A stretch of 20,039 bases of DNA from Nitrospiraceae bacterium UBA6898. GTDB taxonomy: Bacteria; Nitrospirota; Thermodesulfovibrionia; Thermodesulfovibrionales; UBA6898. A program made the position numbers and the translations under genes. Positions 1 to 7,591 of the stretch are shown here, piece by piece (positions within the stretch are counted from its first letter, which is position 1; each line of letters starts with the position of its first letter). Below the pieces are notes generated by a model. It was not told the origin of the DNA. It made no database searches and saw only the letters and a list, made by a program, of their open reading frames with translations. The stretch spans positions 3,851 to 23,889 of the forward strand of contig DKBO01000034.1 in the NCBI GenBank assembly GCA_002448975.1, in the 5' to 3' direction.

Positions 1-165
1 GAGGACCTCTCAAAAGAGCCGCTGATCACCGGGGTCGATTATGCCTCTGTCTATAAGCCTGACACTCTGGAGGAGGCCCATGAGATAGCAGGAGAGGTAT
101 TACTTGCGGTCGCGGCACGCATGGGCAACACGCGCCTCATTGATAACATCTTGGTAATCCCCTAG
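1..165 (+). CDS. panC: Pantoate--beta-alanine ligase, C-terminal end (partial)
   Basis: This is the last 54 codons of a gene that begins before the window; it is open from base 1 and stops at TAG 163-165. The translated end contains YKPDTLEE, then LLAVAARMGNTRLIDNI. This matches the characteristic PanC C-terminus (a pathway residue string 'VDPDTLE' followed by 'ALAVRIGKTRLIDNI' in family members). PanC is cytoplasmic and condenses pantoate with beta-alanine using ATP, the last step of pantothenate synthesis. Only the C-terminal lid domain is visible, so the catalytic HIGH-like motif cannot be checked. The next gene is convergent, so this is the end of its transcription unit. Confidence 0.85.
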   Translation, partial: EDLSKEPLITGVDYASVYKPDTLEEAHEIAGEVLLAVAARMGNTRLIDNILVIP

Positions 166-215
166 CATACGCTCATGCTATTGCGGAAGCAGGCCTGGTC
201 TGCGCTTTCACTGCT

Positions 216-269
216 GATATCTGCCGTCAATTCCATCTTGACCGCAGAATGCCACCGGCAGCAGATATC
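216..269. repeat. Inverted repeat between convergent genes
   Basis: GATATCTGC at 216-224 is repeated in inverted orientation as GCAGATATC at 261-269, with a 36-base loop. It lies in the 168-bp space between the convergent panC and ASKHA genes. It could be a weak bidirectional terminator, but there is no T-tract on either side and the loop is long. Confidence 0.25.
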
Positions 270-333
270 CTCGGGGATGTCCGGCCCATATCCACCGAAT
301 ATGACCGTCCCTCAGTCCTGAACGCTACATCAG

Positions 334-2196
334 CTAGCCGTATTTCTCTTTCAGGGAAGGGAAAAGATCGATGTCGGTATGGGGAAGGAAGAGCGCTGAC
401 ATATACTCGTCCATGAAACCCTTCGATACGGAAAGTTCGACATAGGTCATCTTTCGTGCAATATCCTCGGCCTCCCTGCGCATCTTCTCCGAGAGCAGGC
501 AGAGATATGCGCCTGCGATAGAGGTATTGCCGATGAAGGAAAATTTTTCCTTCGGCATATCAGGGAGCATCCCGATCATGATCGCCTTTTCGATGTTCAG
601 ATAATTACCGAACCCGCCCGCGATGTAGATTCGTTCAACAATATTAAGGGAGAGACCAACCTCCTTCAGCAGCACAGACATACCCGCATAGATCGCTGCT
701 TTTGCCCTCAGGATGTTCTCTATGTCCGCCTCGGTCAATAAGATGTCCTTCTCCTCGCTGCGGTGGAGGATAAACTCAGGCCCCTCGTCCTCGATCCTGA
801 TCCTGTCAGTGTTCAGATCTCTGACAAACTTGCCTTTCTGATCTATGATGCCGGCAAAAAAGAGCTCTGATATTGCATCGATCATACCGGACCCGCAGAT
901 GCCCACAGGCGGGGCATTACCGATTACGCCCAGTTCGACCGCAAATGTCTCGGGATCGATCTTCACCGACTCTATCGCCCCGTCCGTCGCCCTCATGCCA
1001 TGACGTATTCCACTTCCCTCAAAGCAGGGGCCTGCGGACGTTGCCGCAGTGATGAGCCACTCGTTATTGCCCACAACGATCTCGCCGTTTGTGCCGATGT
1101 CCATAAAGAGCGCTACCTCGGGGTTTCTGTGCATCTTCGAGGCCAGCACGCCGGCAGTGATGTCGCCACCCACATAGCTGCCGACACAGGCCAGGGTATA
1201 TACCGGAGCCTGTTGATTGATAAGCACCTTTGCCGTGCCGGCCTTCCAGACCGGATAGTCATTTACCGTAGGAATATAGGGCTCTTCGCGTATGGATGAC
1301 GGGTCGATACCCCAGAAGAGCTGTGTCATGGTCGTGTTGCCGGATATGACCGCGCAGTCAACATCATCCCTGTTGATGCGGTTCCGTTCGATCATGGGGC
1401 TGAGCAGGCCGTTCAGGTCATTGACTACGGCATCTCTGAGCTCTGTCAGCGCTCCCCCTTCTGTAGCATGGATGATCCTCGTGATAACATCGTCGCCGTG
1501 GCGCATCTGCGAGTTGTAGGTGACCCCGGAATCCAGAAGGGTACCGTCCGTGCAATCTACCAGGTAGACAACTACCGTCGTTGTCCCGATGTCCACTGCC
1601 AGGCCATAGTGGCGCGCCCGCTCAGGCGAGACAACAGATATCGCTTCCCGGTTCTCGGTATACGTGAGATATACGCTCCAGGTATGCTGCCTCAGTGAAC
1701 CTGCCATGTTCTGCACAAAGCCGTGAGAGAAGCGCATCCCGTTGATCTCGTTTTCAGCAAGCGCCCGTTTTATCCGTTCGAGATCGCTAAGATTGTCCTC
1801 TATGGATGGCGGCATAAGGGTAAGCAGTATTTTCCGTACCATGGGGGTGAGCGAAGGCTCCTCTGCCCGGAGGAACTCAAGCAGCCCCTGAGACTTGGTG
1901 ACCGCGATCTTGTCGCCTATGACGAGCTTCGAATCCTCGGGGATCTCGATCAGGATATCTTCCTCCGGGAAGGTCGTACACGCGAGGACAATCTTGTCGC
2001 CGATATCCTTTTTCTTCAACTTTGCAGCCGACTCCGTCTTGTACGTCCCCTCGAGCACCTTCACGCGGCACTTGCCGCAGACTCCCTTGCCGCCGCAGGA
2101 CGCGACGAGATAAACGCCGCTGTCCCGAAGCGTCTGATATACACTTTTGCCGGGCTCGGCCGTAATGCTTTTGCCGTTATATATCTTGATCTCCAT
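334..2196 (-). CDS. 2Fe-2S ferredoxin / ASKHA-domain protein (RACo-like, DUF4445)
   Basis: 620 aa. The N-terminal 90 residues form a plant-type 2Fe-2S ferredoxin domain with cluster cysteines C34, C40, C43 (CGGKGVCGKC) and C73. After a linker comes a large ASKHA ATPase-fold domain with phosphate-loop motifs VDIGTTTVVV near residue 200, FMDIGTNGEIVVG near 370, CGSGMIDAI near 440, and an adenosine-type motif IYIAGGFGNYL near 535. This architecture is that of reductive activators of corrinoid enzymes (RACo) and related DUF4445 proteins, which use ATP to drive electron transfer from the cluster to inactive Co(II) corrinoid methyl carriers. No methyltransferase or corrinoid protein lies in this window, so the partner is unknown. 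The start ATG has only a weak ribosome site (AAGG two bases upstream). The gene is complete and intact. Confidence 0.9.
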   Translation of the reverse strand: MEIKIYNGKSITAEPGKSVYQTLRDSGVYLVASCGGKGVCGKCRVKVLEGTYKTESAAKLKKKDIGDKIVLACTTFPEEDILIEIPEDSKLVIGDKIAVTKSQGLLEFLRAEEPSLTPMVRKILLTLMPPSIEDNLSDLERIKRALAENEINGMRFSHGFVQNMAGSLRQHTWSVYLTYTENREAISVVSPERARHYGLAVDIGTTTVVVYLVDCTDGTLLDSGVTYNSQMRHGDDVITRIIHATEGGALTELRDAVVNDLNGLLSPMIERNRINRDDVDCAVISGNTTMTQLFWGIDPSSIREEPYIPTVNDYPVWKAGTAKVLINQQAPVYTLACVGSYVGGDITAGVLASKMHRNPEVALFMDIGTNGEIVVGNNEWLITAATSAGPCFEGSGIRHGMRATDGAIESVKIDPETFAVELGVIGNAPPVGICGSGMIDAISELFFAGIIDQKGKFVRDLNTDRIRIEDEGPEFILHRSEEKDILLTEADIENILRAKAAIYAGMSVLLKEVGLSLNIVERIYIAGGFGNYLNIEKAIMIGMLPDMPKEKFSFIGNTSIAGAYLCLLSEKMRREAEDIARKMTYVELSVSKGFMDEYMSALFLPHTDIDLFPSLKEKYG

Positions 2197-2203
2197 GGCC
2201 TTA

Positions 2204-2233
2204 ATTGTATTGTCTGGTGGGAATGAAAATCAA
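2204..2233 (-). promoter_or_regulatory. Possible promoter of the ASKHA gene
   Basis: On the minus strand TTGATT (2228-2233) and TACAAT (2204-2209) are separated by 18 bases, a fair sigma70 match. The -10 box ends 7 bases before the ATG of the ASKHA gene, so a transcript started here would have almost no leader. Weak evidence; based on motif match only. Confidence 0.25.
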
Positions 2234-2376
2234 GGAACCCTTTGCCGCTGGTCAGGCATTGCAGTGCATCACAGGGGTCTCGTTTGAGGGTTCTCCTGCA
2301 GGGCGCACGTCCGCACGCATCTCTTCACAAAGTGGCTGCCTTGCGGTAAGGTATAAAAAACAGCGGGAGGGCAAAG

Positions 2377-2946
2377 ATGAACGCAGTGATCGATGCAATA
2401 AGGAAAAGACGGTCAGTGAGGTCGTATGATCCAAGACCTGTTCCCCGGGATATTGTCCAGACAGTCATCGAGGCAGGGAACGAAGCCCCATCAGCGATGA
2501 ACAGTCAGCCTTGGAGGTTTGTCATTGTTGAGGATATACAGATCAAGGAAAAGCTTCTTGGCGCTGCGCTGCCGAATGCAAAGAAGATTCTGGAAATGGT
2601 CAAGGATGTTGACCCGGAGCGTTACGCCGTGATCAGGACTCGCTATGCTGAACTGAAAGACCCTGTTTACTATTCTGCTCCCGTAATCGTATTTGTGATA
2701 GGACATGGAAGATACGCAGACCATTCCTGCCCCTTAGCCTGTGAAAATATGATGCTCGCAGCCCATTCGCTCGGGCTCGGCAGCTGCTGGGTAGGATTCG
2801 GCGCAATGGTAACGGAGGATGCCGAAGTCAGGAGCATCCTTGCACTGCAGGGGGAGGAAAAAATCTTCGGGCCTATACTTCTGGGATACCCGCGCGATTA
2901 TCCTGAGAAACCGGCCAAGAAAGAACCGACGGCAACCTGGCTTTAG
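2377..2946 (+). CDS. Nitroreductase-family FMN oxidoreductase
   Basis: 189 aa, the usual length of a small nitroreductase-fold protein. Family motifs are all present: RKRRSVRSYD near residues 9-18 (FMN phosphate contact), APSAMNSQPWRFVIV near 37-51 (FMN and dimer contact), ENMMLAAHSLGLGSCWVG near 124-141, and GPILLGYP near 170. These proteins are cytoplasmic, FMN-dependent homodimers that transfer electrons from NAD(P)H to nitro compounds, quinones or other acceptors; the natural substrate cannot be read from sequence. The start ATG is preceded by GGGAGG (2365-2370) at a spacing of 6. The gene is divergent from the ASKHA gene and convergent with the diguanylate cyclase gene, so it is probably monocistronic. 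Confidence 0.9.
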   Translation: MNAVIDAIRKRRSVRSYDPRPVPRDIVQTVIEAGNEAPSAMNSQPWRFVIVEDIQIKEKLLGAALPNAKKILEMVKDVDPERYAVIRTRYAELKDPVYYSAPVIVFVIGHGRYADHSCPLACENMMLAAHSLGLGSCWVGFGAMVTEDAEVRSILALQGEEKIFGPILLGYPRDYPEKPAKKEPTATWL

Positions 2947-2967
2947 GACCTTTGTTGCCGCGTTTGG

Positions 2968-2989
2968 ACGCCCCCCTGAATTGGGGCGT
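2968..2989. terminator. Hairpin between convergent genes
   Basis: ACGCCCC (2968-2974) pairs perfectly with GGGGCGT (2983-2989) across an 8-base loop, 22 bases after the nitroreductase stop and downstream of the convergent cyclase gene. The trailing T-run is only three bases, so this is a plausible but imperfect intrinsic terminator that could serve both strands. Confidence 0.5.
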
Positions 2990-3145
2990 TTCCCGCATCT
3001 CGGTAGGGGGGCATATTGCTATCACTCCTCACACAAAAGGAGGGTTCGCACCGACTTGGCAGTATTTCCAGCCGGCAGGAGCAGTTTCTGAAAAAGGGAC
3101 GTGTCCTTTGTAGTTCCCGTGAGAATTGTCGCGGCATGAATCGAC

Positions 3146-4285
3146 TCACGCTTGCTTCATCTTTTTCTGCTCGTACATCATCCTGTCAGCCCGTACTATT
3201 AAATCATCCAAAGACTGCCCGCTGTCAGGACTGCGGCGTGCAAATCCAATGCTTATTATGATCTTCCATCCGCGGTTCCTTTTCCTGTTATGTTTGTCAA
3301 TGAGCTTCTGAAGCCGATCGACCAGTTTTTGCGTATCAAACCCTTCGTCTCCGCCGGTGAGCAGCATCACGAATTCATCTCCCCCCACACGGGCAACGAT
3401 ATCGGACTGCCGGACACATTCCCGCAGGATAGCCGCCGTTTCGATGAGTGCCTGGTCACCCTCTGCATGGCCAAAGGTGTCATTAATGACCTTTAACCCG
3501 TCAAGATCCGCAGAAACGAGCAACAAAGGCTTCCTGTCGCGATTGGCGATCCTGAACTGCTGTTCACTCAAGGTTGAGAAGCCTCTCCGGTTATAAAGTC
3601 CGGTAAGTTCATCAGTAAGCGAAAGGAGCCGCAACATCTCTTCAGCACGATCGCGCTCCTCAAGGCTCTTACGTGCCTTGAAAAAAGTGACAATTACCGA
3701 GGCAAGAAGACCTATGGCGATAGCGAATAATACTCCATAGGATCGGTAAATAAGGGTGTCAAGCTTCCGTTTTTCTGCAGAGATGTTATAGTAAATCTCA
3801 AAAATACCCATGAGCCTGTCATCCTTCATGATGGGTACATAGGTTTCAACAACATCAGCAGTCATGACTTCATTTTCAAGGGACGCACTGTTTCTCGGTA
3901 TCACTTCAGCGCGTATCGAACCCTGTGTCTTGATGTCATGGAAATATTCCCTGCTGTTAATCTGCCCGATATCCGCTGGTTCCGTTGAATAGATAATTTC
4001 CCCGGAGGGCGAATAAATCTTCAACTTCGCATAGCGTGCATTCTGATTGAAGCTGTTGACACAGTCGAGGAATATCTCGGGAAGTTCCCCCTTCTTCAAT
4101 TCGCCCGTTTCCGAGATAAGAGAGGTTGAGAAATAACGTGCAAGGCGCAGCGCATCATCCTTCTTGTCTTCAATGAGTAAAGCGGTAAAAGACGGTGAGA
4201 GGACAGTAACCGTATACAAAGGAAACAAGCATATCGCTATTATGGATACGAGCAGGATAATTCTTAAGAGCCTGACTTGGTTCAA
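3146..4285 (-). CDS. Membrane diguanylate cyclase with periplasmic sensor and GGDEF domain
   Basis: 379 aa. Layout: transmembrane helix at about 7-29, a periplasmic region of about 150 residues with a Cache-like pattern (KIYSPSGEIIYST, later ETYVPIMKDDRLMGIFEIYY), a second helix at about 185-205, a short linker and a GGDEF domain. The active site is an intact GGDEF at 301-305, and RQSD at 292-295 is a proper RxxD inhibitory site five residues upstream, so the enzyme should make c-di-GMP from two GTP and be product-inhibited. No EAL domain follows. The start is TTG at 4283-4285: no earlier in-frame start is usable, a GAGG lies about 9 bases upstream, and the promoter at 4312-4340 places the transcript start just before it. 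The ligand sensed is unknown. Confidence 0.92.
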   Translation of the reverse strand: MNQVRLLRIILLVSIIAICLFPLYTVTVLSPSFTALLIEDKKDDALRLARYFSTSLISETGELKKGELPEIFLDCVNSFNQNARYAKLKIYSPSGEIIYSTEPADIGQINSREYFHDIKTQGSIRAEVIPRNSASLENEVMTADVVETYVPIMKDDRLMGIFEIYYNISAEKRKLDTLIYRSYGVLFAIAIGLLASVIVTFFKARKSLEERDRAEEMLRLLSLTDELTGLYNRRGFSTLSEQQFRIANRDRKPLLLVSADLDGLKVINDTFGHAEGDQALIETAAILRECVRQSDIVARVGGDEFVMLLTGGDEGFDTQKLVDRLQKLIDKHNRKRNRGWKIIISIGFARRSPDSGQSLDDLIVRADRMMYEQKKMKQA

Positions 4286-4311
4286 CTCTTTTAACCTCGT
4301 TACCAGAAATT

Positions 4312-4340
4312 ACTCTACAATTTTCGATCGCGCCTGTCAA
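4312..4340 (-). promoter_or_regulatory. Sigma70-like promoter of the diguanylate cyclase gene
   Basis: On the minus strand a perfect TTGACA (4335-4340) is followed after exactly 17 bases by TAGAGT (4312-4317, 4 of 6 matches). The predicted transcript start near 4305 lies about 20 bases before the TTG start codon, leaving room for the GAGG ribosome site. Confidence 0.6.
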
Positions 4341-4474
4341 TGCTTACGTCGTTCGTGTGGCTCTACTCAGGTTGTTCCTCGGTGTTTTGTTCTGGCTGTA
4401 CGCGTCACACAGTTTCGCCCTTCTGAACGTGTCATGAAGTCGGCGCTACGCAGAAGCCATATGCCTTGTCTTCA

Positions 4475-5233
4475 TCACACATAGATCATCTTGCGGGTCA
4501 TGCCTCCGTCAACGACAAAATGGGCGCCCGTAATGAACGTCGCAGAAGGAGATGCGAGATACAGGATTAGGGATGACATATCCTCCGGCTTCCCGACCCT
4601 TCCGCATGGATGCTGACTATGGTCCTCCACTGACAGTCCGCCCTTCTTCACGGTTCGTTTCTTGTTCCATCCCGATGTATCGATCCACCCCGGACTTATG
4701 CAGTTCACCCGTATCTGCGGACCAAGGCTCAGGGCTAGACTATGCGTCAGCGCACTCACGCCCCCCTTTGAGGCTGAATAGGCCTCGGTATCCGGTTCGG
4801 ACATGAGAGCTCGCGTTGAGGCAATATTTATAATAGAACCTTCTGTCCTTTTGAGGTGGGGTGCGGCATGTTTAGTACAGAGAAATGTCCCGGTAAGGTT
4901 GACGCCGATCACCCTGTCCCATTCTTTAAGGGACAGAGATGCCAAAGGCCTGCGGGCTGAGATAGCGGCATTGTTCACCAGCAGGTCGATACGTTTGAAC
5001 TCACGCACGGTGTCACGTATCATCGAATTTACGGAATCCTCATCAGCAACGTCGGTATGCGCAAACCGTACAAGTCCGCGAGAACTGAATTGCCTCGCGG
5101 TATCCTTGCCCGCCTCCTTATCCACTTCCGCGATGACCACGGTATACCCATTCTCAATCAATGTCTTTGCTGTAGCTTTGCCGATGCCCTGCCCTCCACC
5201 GGTCACGACAGCGACTTTATCTCTTGTGTTCAT
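4475..5233 (-). CDS. Short-chain dehydrogenase/reductase (SDR), FabG-like
   Basis: 252 aa from the ATG at 5233, chosen because AAGGAGG lies 7 bases upstream; the 28 extra in-frame codons upstream are Arg-rich and precede the Rossmann fold. Classical SDR motifs: TGGGQGIG at 11-18 (dinucleotide binding), NNAA near 90 (NNAG position), a Ser in IINIAST near 139, and YSASK with Y152 and K156 as catalytic pair; VDGG occurs near the C-terminus. SDRs are cytoplasmic NAD(P)H-dependent alcohol/ketone oxidoreductases; the acidic residue after beta2 (IAEVD) hints at NAD preference, but this is inference. The gene overlaps the 3' end of the endonuclease V gene by 17 bases, so it is translated from the same transcript. 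The substrate is unknown. Confidence 0.9.
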   Translation of the reverse strand: MNTRDKVAVVTGGGQGIGKATAKTLIENGYTVVIAEVDKEAGKDTARQFSSRGLVRFAHTDVADEDSVNSMIRDTVREFKRIDLLVNNAAISARRPLASLSLKEWDRVIGVNLTGTFLCTKHAAPHLKRTEGSIINIASTRALMSEPDTEAYSASKGGVSALTHSLALSLGPQIRVNCISPGWIDTSGWNKKRTVKKGGLSVEDHSQHPCGRVGKPEDMSSLILYLASPSATFITGAHFVVDGGMTRKMIYV

Positions 5234-5918
5234 GATCCGCCTCCTTCTGCGCAGCCATCCTCGAGATATGATCAGCACGCCGTATCGGCTCAGGCAACCG
5301 ATACGATAATACTGCATGCAGTACGACCGTAATAGAGGAACTCAGGTCAATCCGATGACCCGGGGATATAAAGAGCGGTCTGATCCTGTCGCGCGTTCTC
5401 AGCACCGCTCCGACCTTCCTCCCCCGAAAATACAGAGGCTTCCAATCGCCCTTGTACGGTCCTGGGTCATCAAACTCTCCCACCAGCCTCGACTTCGCGC
5501 ATCCCACTGTCGGGACATTGAGAATAACGCCAACGTGTGATGCGATACCCAGCCCCCGGGGATGGGCTACCCCCTGCCCGTCGCAAAGCACGACATCCGG
5601 TCGTGTCCTCAACTTCTTCAATGCTTTTATGACAGCAGGGCCTTCCCGGAATGAGAGAAAGCCCGGCACATAGGGAAAGTTCGCTCTTTCTTCAGCAACT
5701 ACATCTTCACAATGCTCAAGTCCGGGATAGGTAAAGAGTGAGGCTACGGCAAAAACGGTTCTTTCGCTAAAGCAGGCATCGACCCCGGCAATTGTCCGGG
5801 GAATCTTTTTCAGCGGGCTGAGCGATACACGCTGTGCAAGCGCTTCCTGTATACGTCTTGCTGACTGCGTATCGCTTGGCCAAAGGTTCTTAGGATCGCC
5901 CCGCATCAAAAGAATCAC
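5217..5918 (-). CDS. nfi: Endonuclease V (deoxyinosine 3' endonuclease)
   Basis: 233 aa, typical for the family (about 210-235). Recognisable motifs: AGVDACF with D47, YVPGFLSFREG with E92, and VLCDGQGVAHPRGLG with D113; these three acids match the metal-binding triad of EndoV. Also present are the PYVPG strand-separating wedge, GCAKSRL, and PLFISPGHRIDL. The enzyme nicks DNA one nucleotide 3' of deoxyinosine, starting repair of deaminated adenine. The start is GTG 5918, directly abutting the TAA of the SemiSWEET gene; ATG at 5906 is an alternative. It is the middle gene of a three-gene minus-strand operon and overlaps the SDR gene downstream. Its substrate chemistry has no obvious link with its neighbours. 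Confidence 0.93.
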   Translation of the reverse strand: MILLMRGDPKNLWPSDTQSARRIQEALAQRVSLSPLKKIPRTIAGVDACFSERTVFAVASLFTYPGLEHCEDVVAEERANFPYVPGFLSFREGPAVIKALKKLRTRPDVVLCDGQGVAHPRGLGIASHVGVILNVPTVGCAKSRLVGEFDDPGPYKGDWKPLYFRGRKVGAVLRTRDRIRPLFISPGHRIDLSSSITVVLHAVLSYRLPEPIRRADHISRMAAQKEADHEHKR

Positions 5919-6209
5919 TTACCCGTTACGCAGTTTGAGCACCAGGATAAGGAAAGCAAGCATGAAGGTGATGATATTGGTGATGATGACCGGCAGAGAG
6001 TTGATGAAAAAGCCATACAATACCCAAAGGAAGATACCCGCACAGAACAGCATGAACATTCCCGTCGATATGTCCTTCGTTGACCGCGTCTTCCAGGTCC
6101 TGATAACCTGCGGCAAAAATGAGATGGTCGTCAGGGTCCCGGCAGCCATGCCGAGAAGCGTCACTGTGTCCATGATCCCCATTGTACCATCAAAAAGCGG
6201 CAGGTTCAA
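5919..6209 (-). CDS. SemiSWEET / PQ-loop family small transporter
   Basis: Up to 96 aa with three hydrophobic helices and a PQ motif: TTISFLPQVIRTW in helix 1, then TKDISTGMFMLFCAG in helix 2 and a third helix VIITNIITFMLAFLILVL. This is the single triple-helix-bundle layout of bacterial SemiSWEETs, which dimerise in the inner membrane to form a passive sugar carrier. The cargo is not predictable. The start is uncertain: TTG at 6209 has a GGAG five bases upstream, whereas ATG at 6182 or 6173 would give a protein closer to other SemiSWEETs but without a good ribosome site. The gene heads an operon with endonuclease V (0 bp gap) and the SDR. Confidence 0.85.
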   Translation of the reverse strand: MNLPLFDGTMGIMDTVTLLGMAAGTLTTISFLPQVIRTWKTRSTKDISTGMFMLFCAGIFLWVLYGFFINSLPVIITNIITFMLAFLILVLKLRNG

Positions 6210-6406
6210 ACGCAGCTCCGGTCAAAGATGGAGCGTGGTGTGCAGTTCTGCGCTATGTAGCCGTGATTGTGTATTGCCTGACATGGCACAGTACACCACC
6301 ATACCGGGATAAACTGCATTGCCGGACACGCGCCCCTGATATGTCTGATCGCTCTGATGCAGCCTTATCAAACTCTTGCCATGATCATAACAGGGAGAGA
6401 ACGTGT

Positions 6407-6481
6407 ATGCCATTACGGGAACTGCTCAAGGCTACTCCGGACAGCGCAGCCCTGCACGAATCTTTTATTAAATCCGGATGA
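6407..6481 (+). CDS. Possible 24-codon small ORF upstream of HU
   Basis: ATG 6407 to TGA 6481 encodes MPLRELLKATPDSAALHESF plus four residues. A GGGAGAG sequence stands about 8 bases upstream. It lies in the otherwise gene-free 390 bp between the SemiSWEET and HU genes and ends about 35 bases before the HU promoter. No family is recognised and chance cannot be excluded at this length. Confidence 0.18.
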   Translation: MPLRELLKATPDSAALHESFIKSG

Positions 6482-6503
6482 AATTCTTTGAACATTTGAT
6501 GTA

Positions 6504-6520
6504 CAATACTTTTCGTATTG
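6504..6520. promoter_or_regulatory. Operator-like inverted repeat over the HU -35 region
   Basis: CAATAC (6504-6509) and GTATTG (6515-6520) form a perfect 6-bp inverted repeat with a 5-base spacer. The right half overlaps the first three bases of the TTGACA box of the HU promoter, a position where a bound dimer could block RNA polymerase. The repressor is unknown. Confidence 0.35.
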
Positions 6521-6546
6521 ACATAAATGGTGCAATTCACTAGGAT
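6518..6546 (+). promoter_or_regulatory. Sigma70-like promoter of the HU gene
   Basis: Perfect TTGACA (6518-6523), 17-base spacer, TAGGAT (6541-6546, 4 of 6). It leaves a leader of about 50 bases ending in AGGAGG (6591-6596) before the HU start codon. Confidence 0.6.
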
Positions 6547-6602
6547 TGATAACGAAGAAAATACCTGATTTTCAGGACAATACACTACTTAGGAGGATTA
6601 TC

Positions 6603-6878
6603 ATGACAAAGGCAGAACTGGTTGAAAAGATGGCTGCTGCTGCAGACTGCAGCAAGGCAGCTGCAGGCAAAGCGCTTGATGCAGCTATTGATGCAGTCAC
6701 AAAAGCGGTAAAGAAAGGCGACAAGGTATCGCTCGTCGGTTTCGGTACCTTCTCGCTCTCCAAGAGAAAAGCAAGGACCGGCAGGAACCCAAAGACCGGC
6801 AAGGCGATAAAGATCGCTGCACGGAAAGTACCGAAGTTCTCTGCAGGCAAGGCATTCAAAGAAGCAGTAAACAAATAA
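6603..6878 (+). CDS. hup: HU-family DNA-binding protein
   Basis: 91 aa from ATG 6603, chosen because AGGAGG (6591-6596) lies 6 bases upstream; a longer in-frame reading from 6546 runs through the promoter and is not credible. The protein starts with MTKAELVEKMA, has the core VSLVGFGTFSLSKRKARTGRNP (HU signature: GFGxF followed by the basic arm with RxGRNPxTG), and ends AFKEAVNK. HU is a small basic homo- or heterodimer that bends and compacts DNA in the nucleoid and assists replication, repair and transcription. The helical N-terminal half is unusually Ala-rich. No IHF-specific features are seen, so HU is preferred. It is a single-gene unit with its own promoter and a strong hairpin behind it. 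Confidence 0.95.
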   Translation: MTKAELVEKMAAAADCSKAAAGKALDAAIDAVTKAVKKGDKVSLVGFGTFSLSKRKARTGRNPKTGKAIKIAARKVPKFSAGKAFKEAVNK

Positions 6879-6890
6879 ACGGACGCGGAT

Positions 6891-6938
6891 AAACATAACA
6901 GGCCCCGGCAGCATACGCTGCCGGGGCCTGTTATGTTT
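6891..6938. terminator. 22-bp perfect hairpin behind HU
   Basis: The two arms 6891-6912 and 6917-6938 are perfectly complementary over 22 bp with a 4-base loop (ATAC). The core is GGCCCCGGCAGC and the outer part is A+T-rich (AAACATAACA), so on either strand the hairpin ends in a T-rich 3' arm. It starts 13 bases after the HU stop and is very likely its intrinsic terminator, able to work in both directions. Confidence 0.85.
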
Positions 6939-7516
6939 CGGACACCAACAGAGGGGAACCATATGCGATTCCGGAAATCTTTCATGCAAAGCAGCTGCAT
7001 CAAACTGACGCCCATCCGGAGCTCATGCGATAATCAATATCATGGTTGTGGTGCAGGATGACATCCCTGCTGCGCGCATCCTTTGCCAGAGATAACATGG
7101 CTTTGCGATTTCGATCACGTATCTTTAAGCGAAATTATGAGAGAAGTATATCAATCCTACCCCTCAATCTCCCTTCCGGGCCCAGAAAGGGGCTCATCAT
7201 TTCCTTGCTCAGCAGGCAGCAAAGCATTGGAGTTACCCCGGCAAACTCATGCTGCCCATTTTTTGTAGACAACGTATTACTGCCTGCAGCAGAAGGAGCA
7301 GCGGGCGCACCTTATGAGACGTTTCAAGATTGAGACGACGAGACCTGCAGGATACGAAGAAAACTCCGGCCAAGAGAGCGCTTCCTTCATTAATGCAGGG
7401 AAACCGGGCAAGAGAGCCGGGTTCATCCGTGCTGTAAGCCCTTGTTCCACCTCTCCCGCGGGATAACGCGACGTCCGCAAAGATCTAAAATTATTGTATT
7501 CACGTCACATATAATT
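6939..7516. other. Gene-free stretch between HU and the PilZ gene
   Basis: About 580 bases where I see no convincing gene. Open frames exist in several overlapping phases (for example 50 codons at 7314-7466, plus strand, starting MRRFKIETT), but none has a recognisable domain or a well-placed ribosome site, and they overlap each other. No tRNA, riboswitch or transposon end was recognised. It could hold a decayed gene or an unannotated RNA. Confidence 0.4.
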
Positions 7517-7525
7517 TGATATAAT
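7517..7525 (+). promoter_or_regulatory. Extended -10 promoter of the PilZ gene
   Basis: TGATATAAT is a perfect extended -10 element (TGnTATAAT). No good -35 box lies 17 bases upstream, as is common for extended -10 promoters. A second TATAAT overlaps at 7510-7515. The transcript would start near 7532, about 60 bases before the PilZ start codon. Confidence 0.5.
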
Positions 7526-7591
7526 TCTTCTACATTATGACTCTACATGCGGTCTTGAAAGATAAATCACGGGGGGGATCGGCTTCACGAT

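Noticed and set aside
3025..3042. CTCCT/AGGAG small hairpin and possible riboswitch between the nitroreductase and cyclase genes
   Set aside because: Five-base stem only; the surrounding sequence does not match the c-di-GMP or other riboswitch patterns I know, and it is at the 3' ends of both genes.
5234..5317. 28 additional N-terminal codons of the SDR gene
   Set aside because: Arg-rich, overlaps the endonuclease V coding end, and the ATG at 5233 has AAGGAGG upstream and begins the Rossmann fold.
6546..6602. 19 additional N-terminal codons of HU
   Set aside because: They begin in the -10 box of the promoter and run through the AGGAGG site.
7046..7480. Several overlapping open frames on both strands between HU and the PilZ gene
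   Set aside because: They overlap each other, have no recognised domains and no well-placed ribosome sites.
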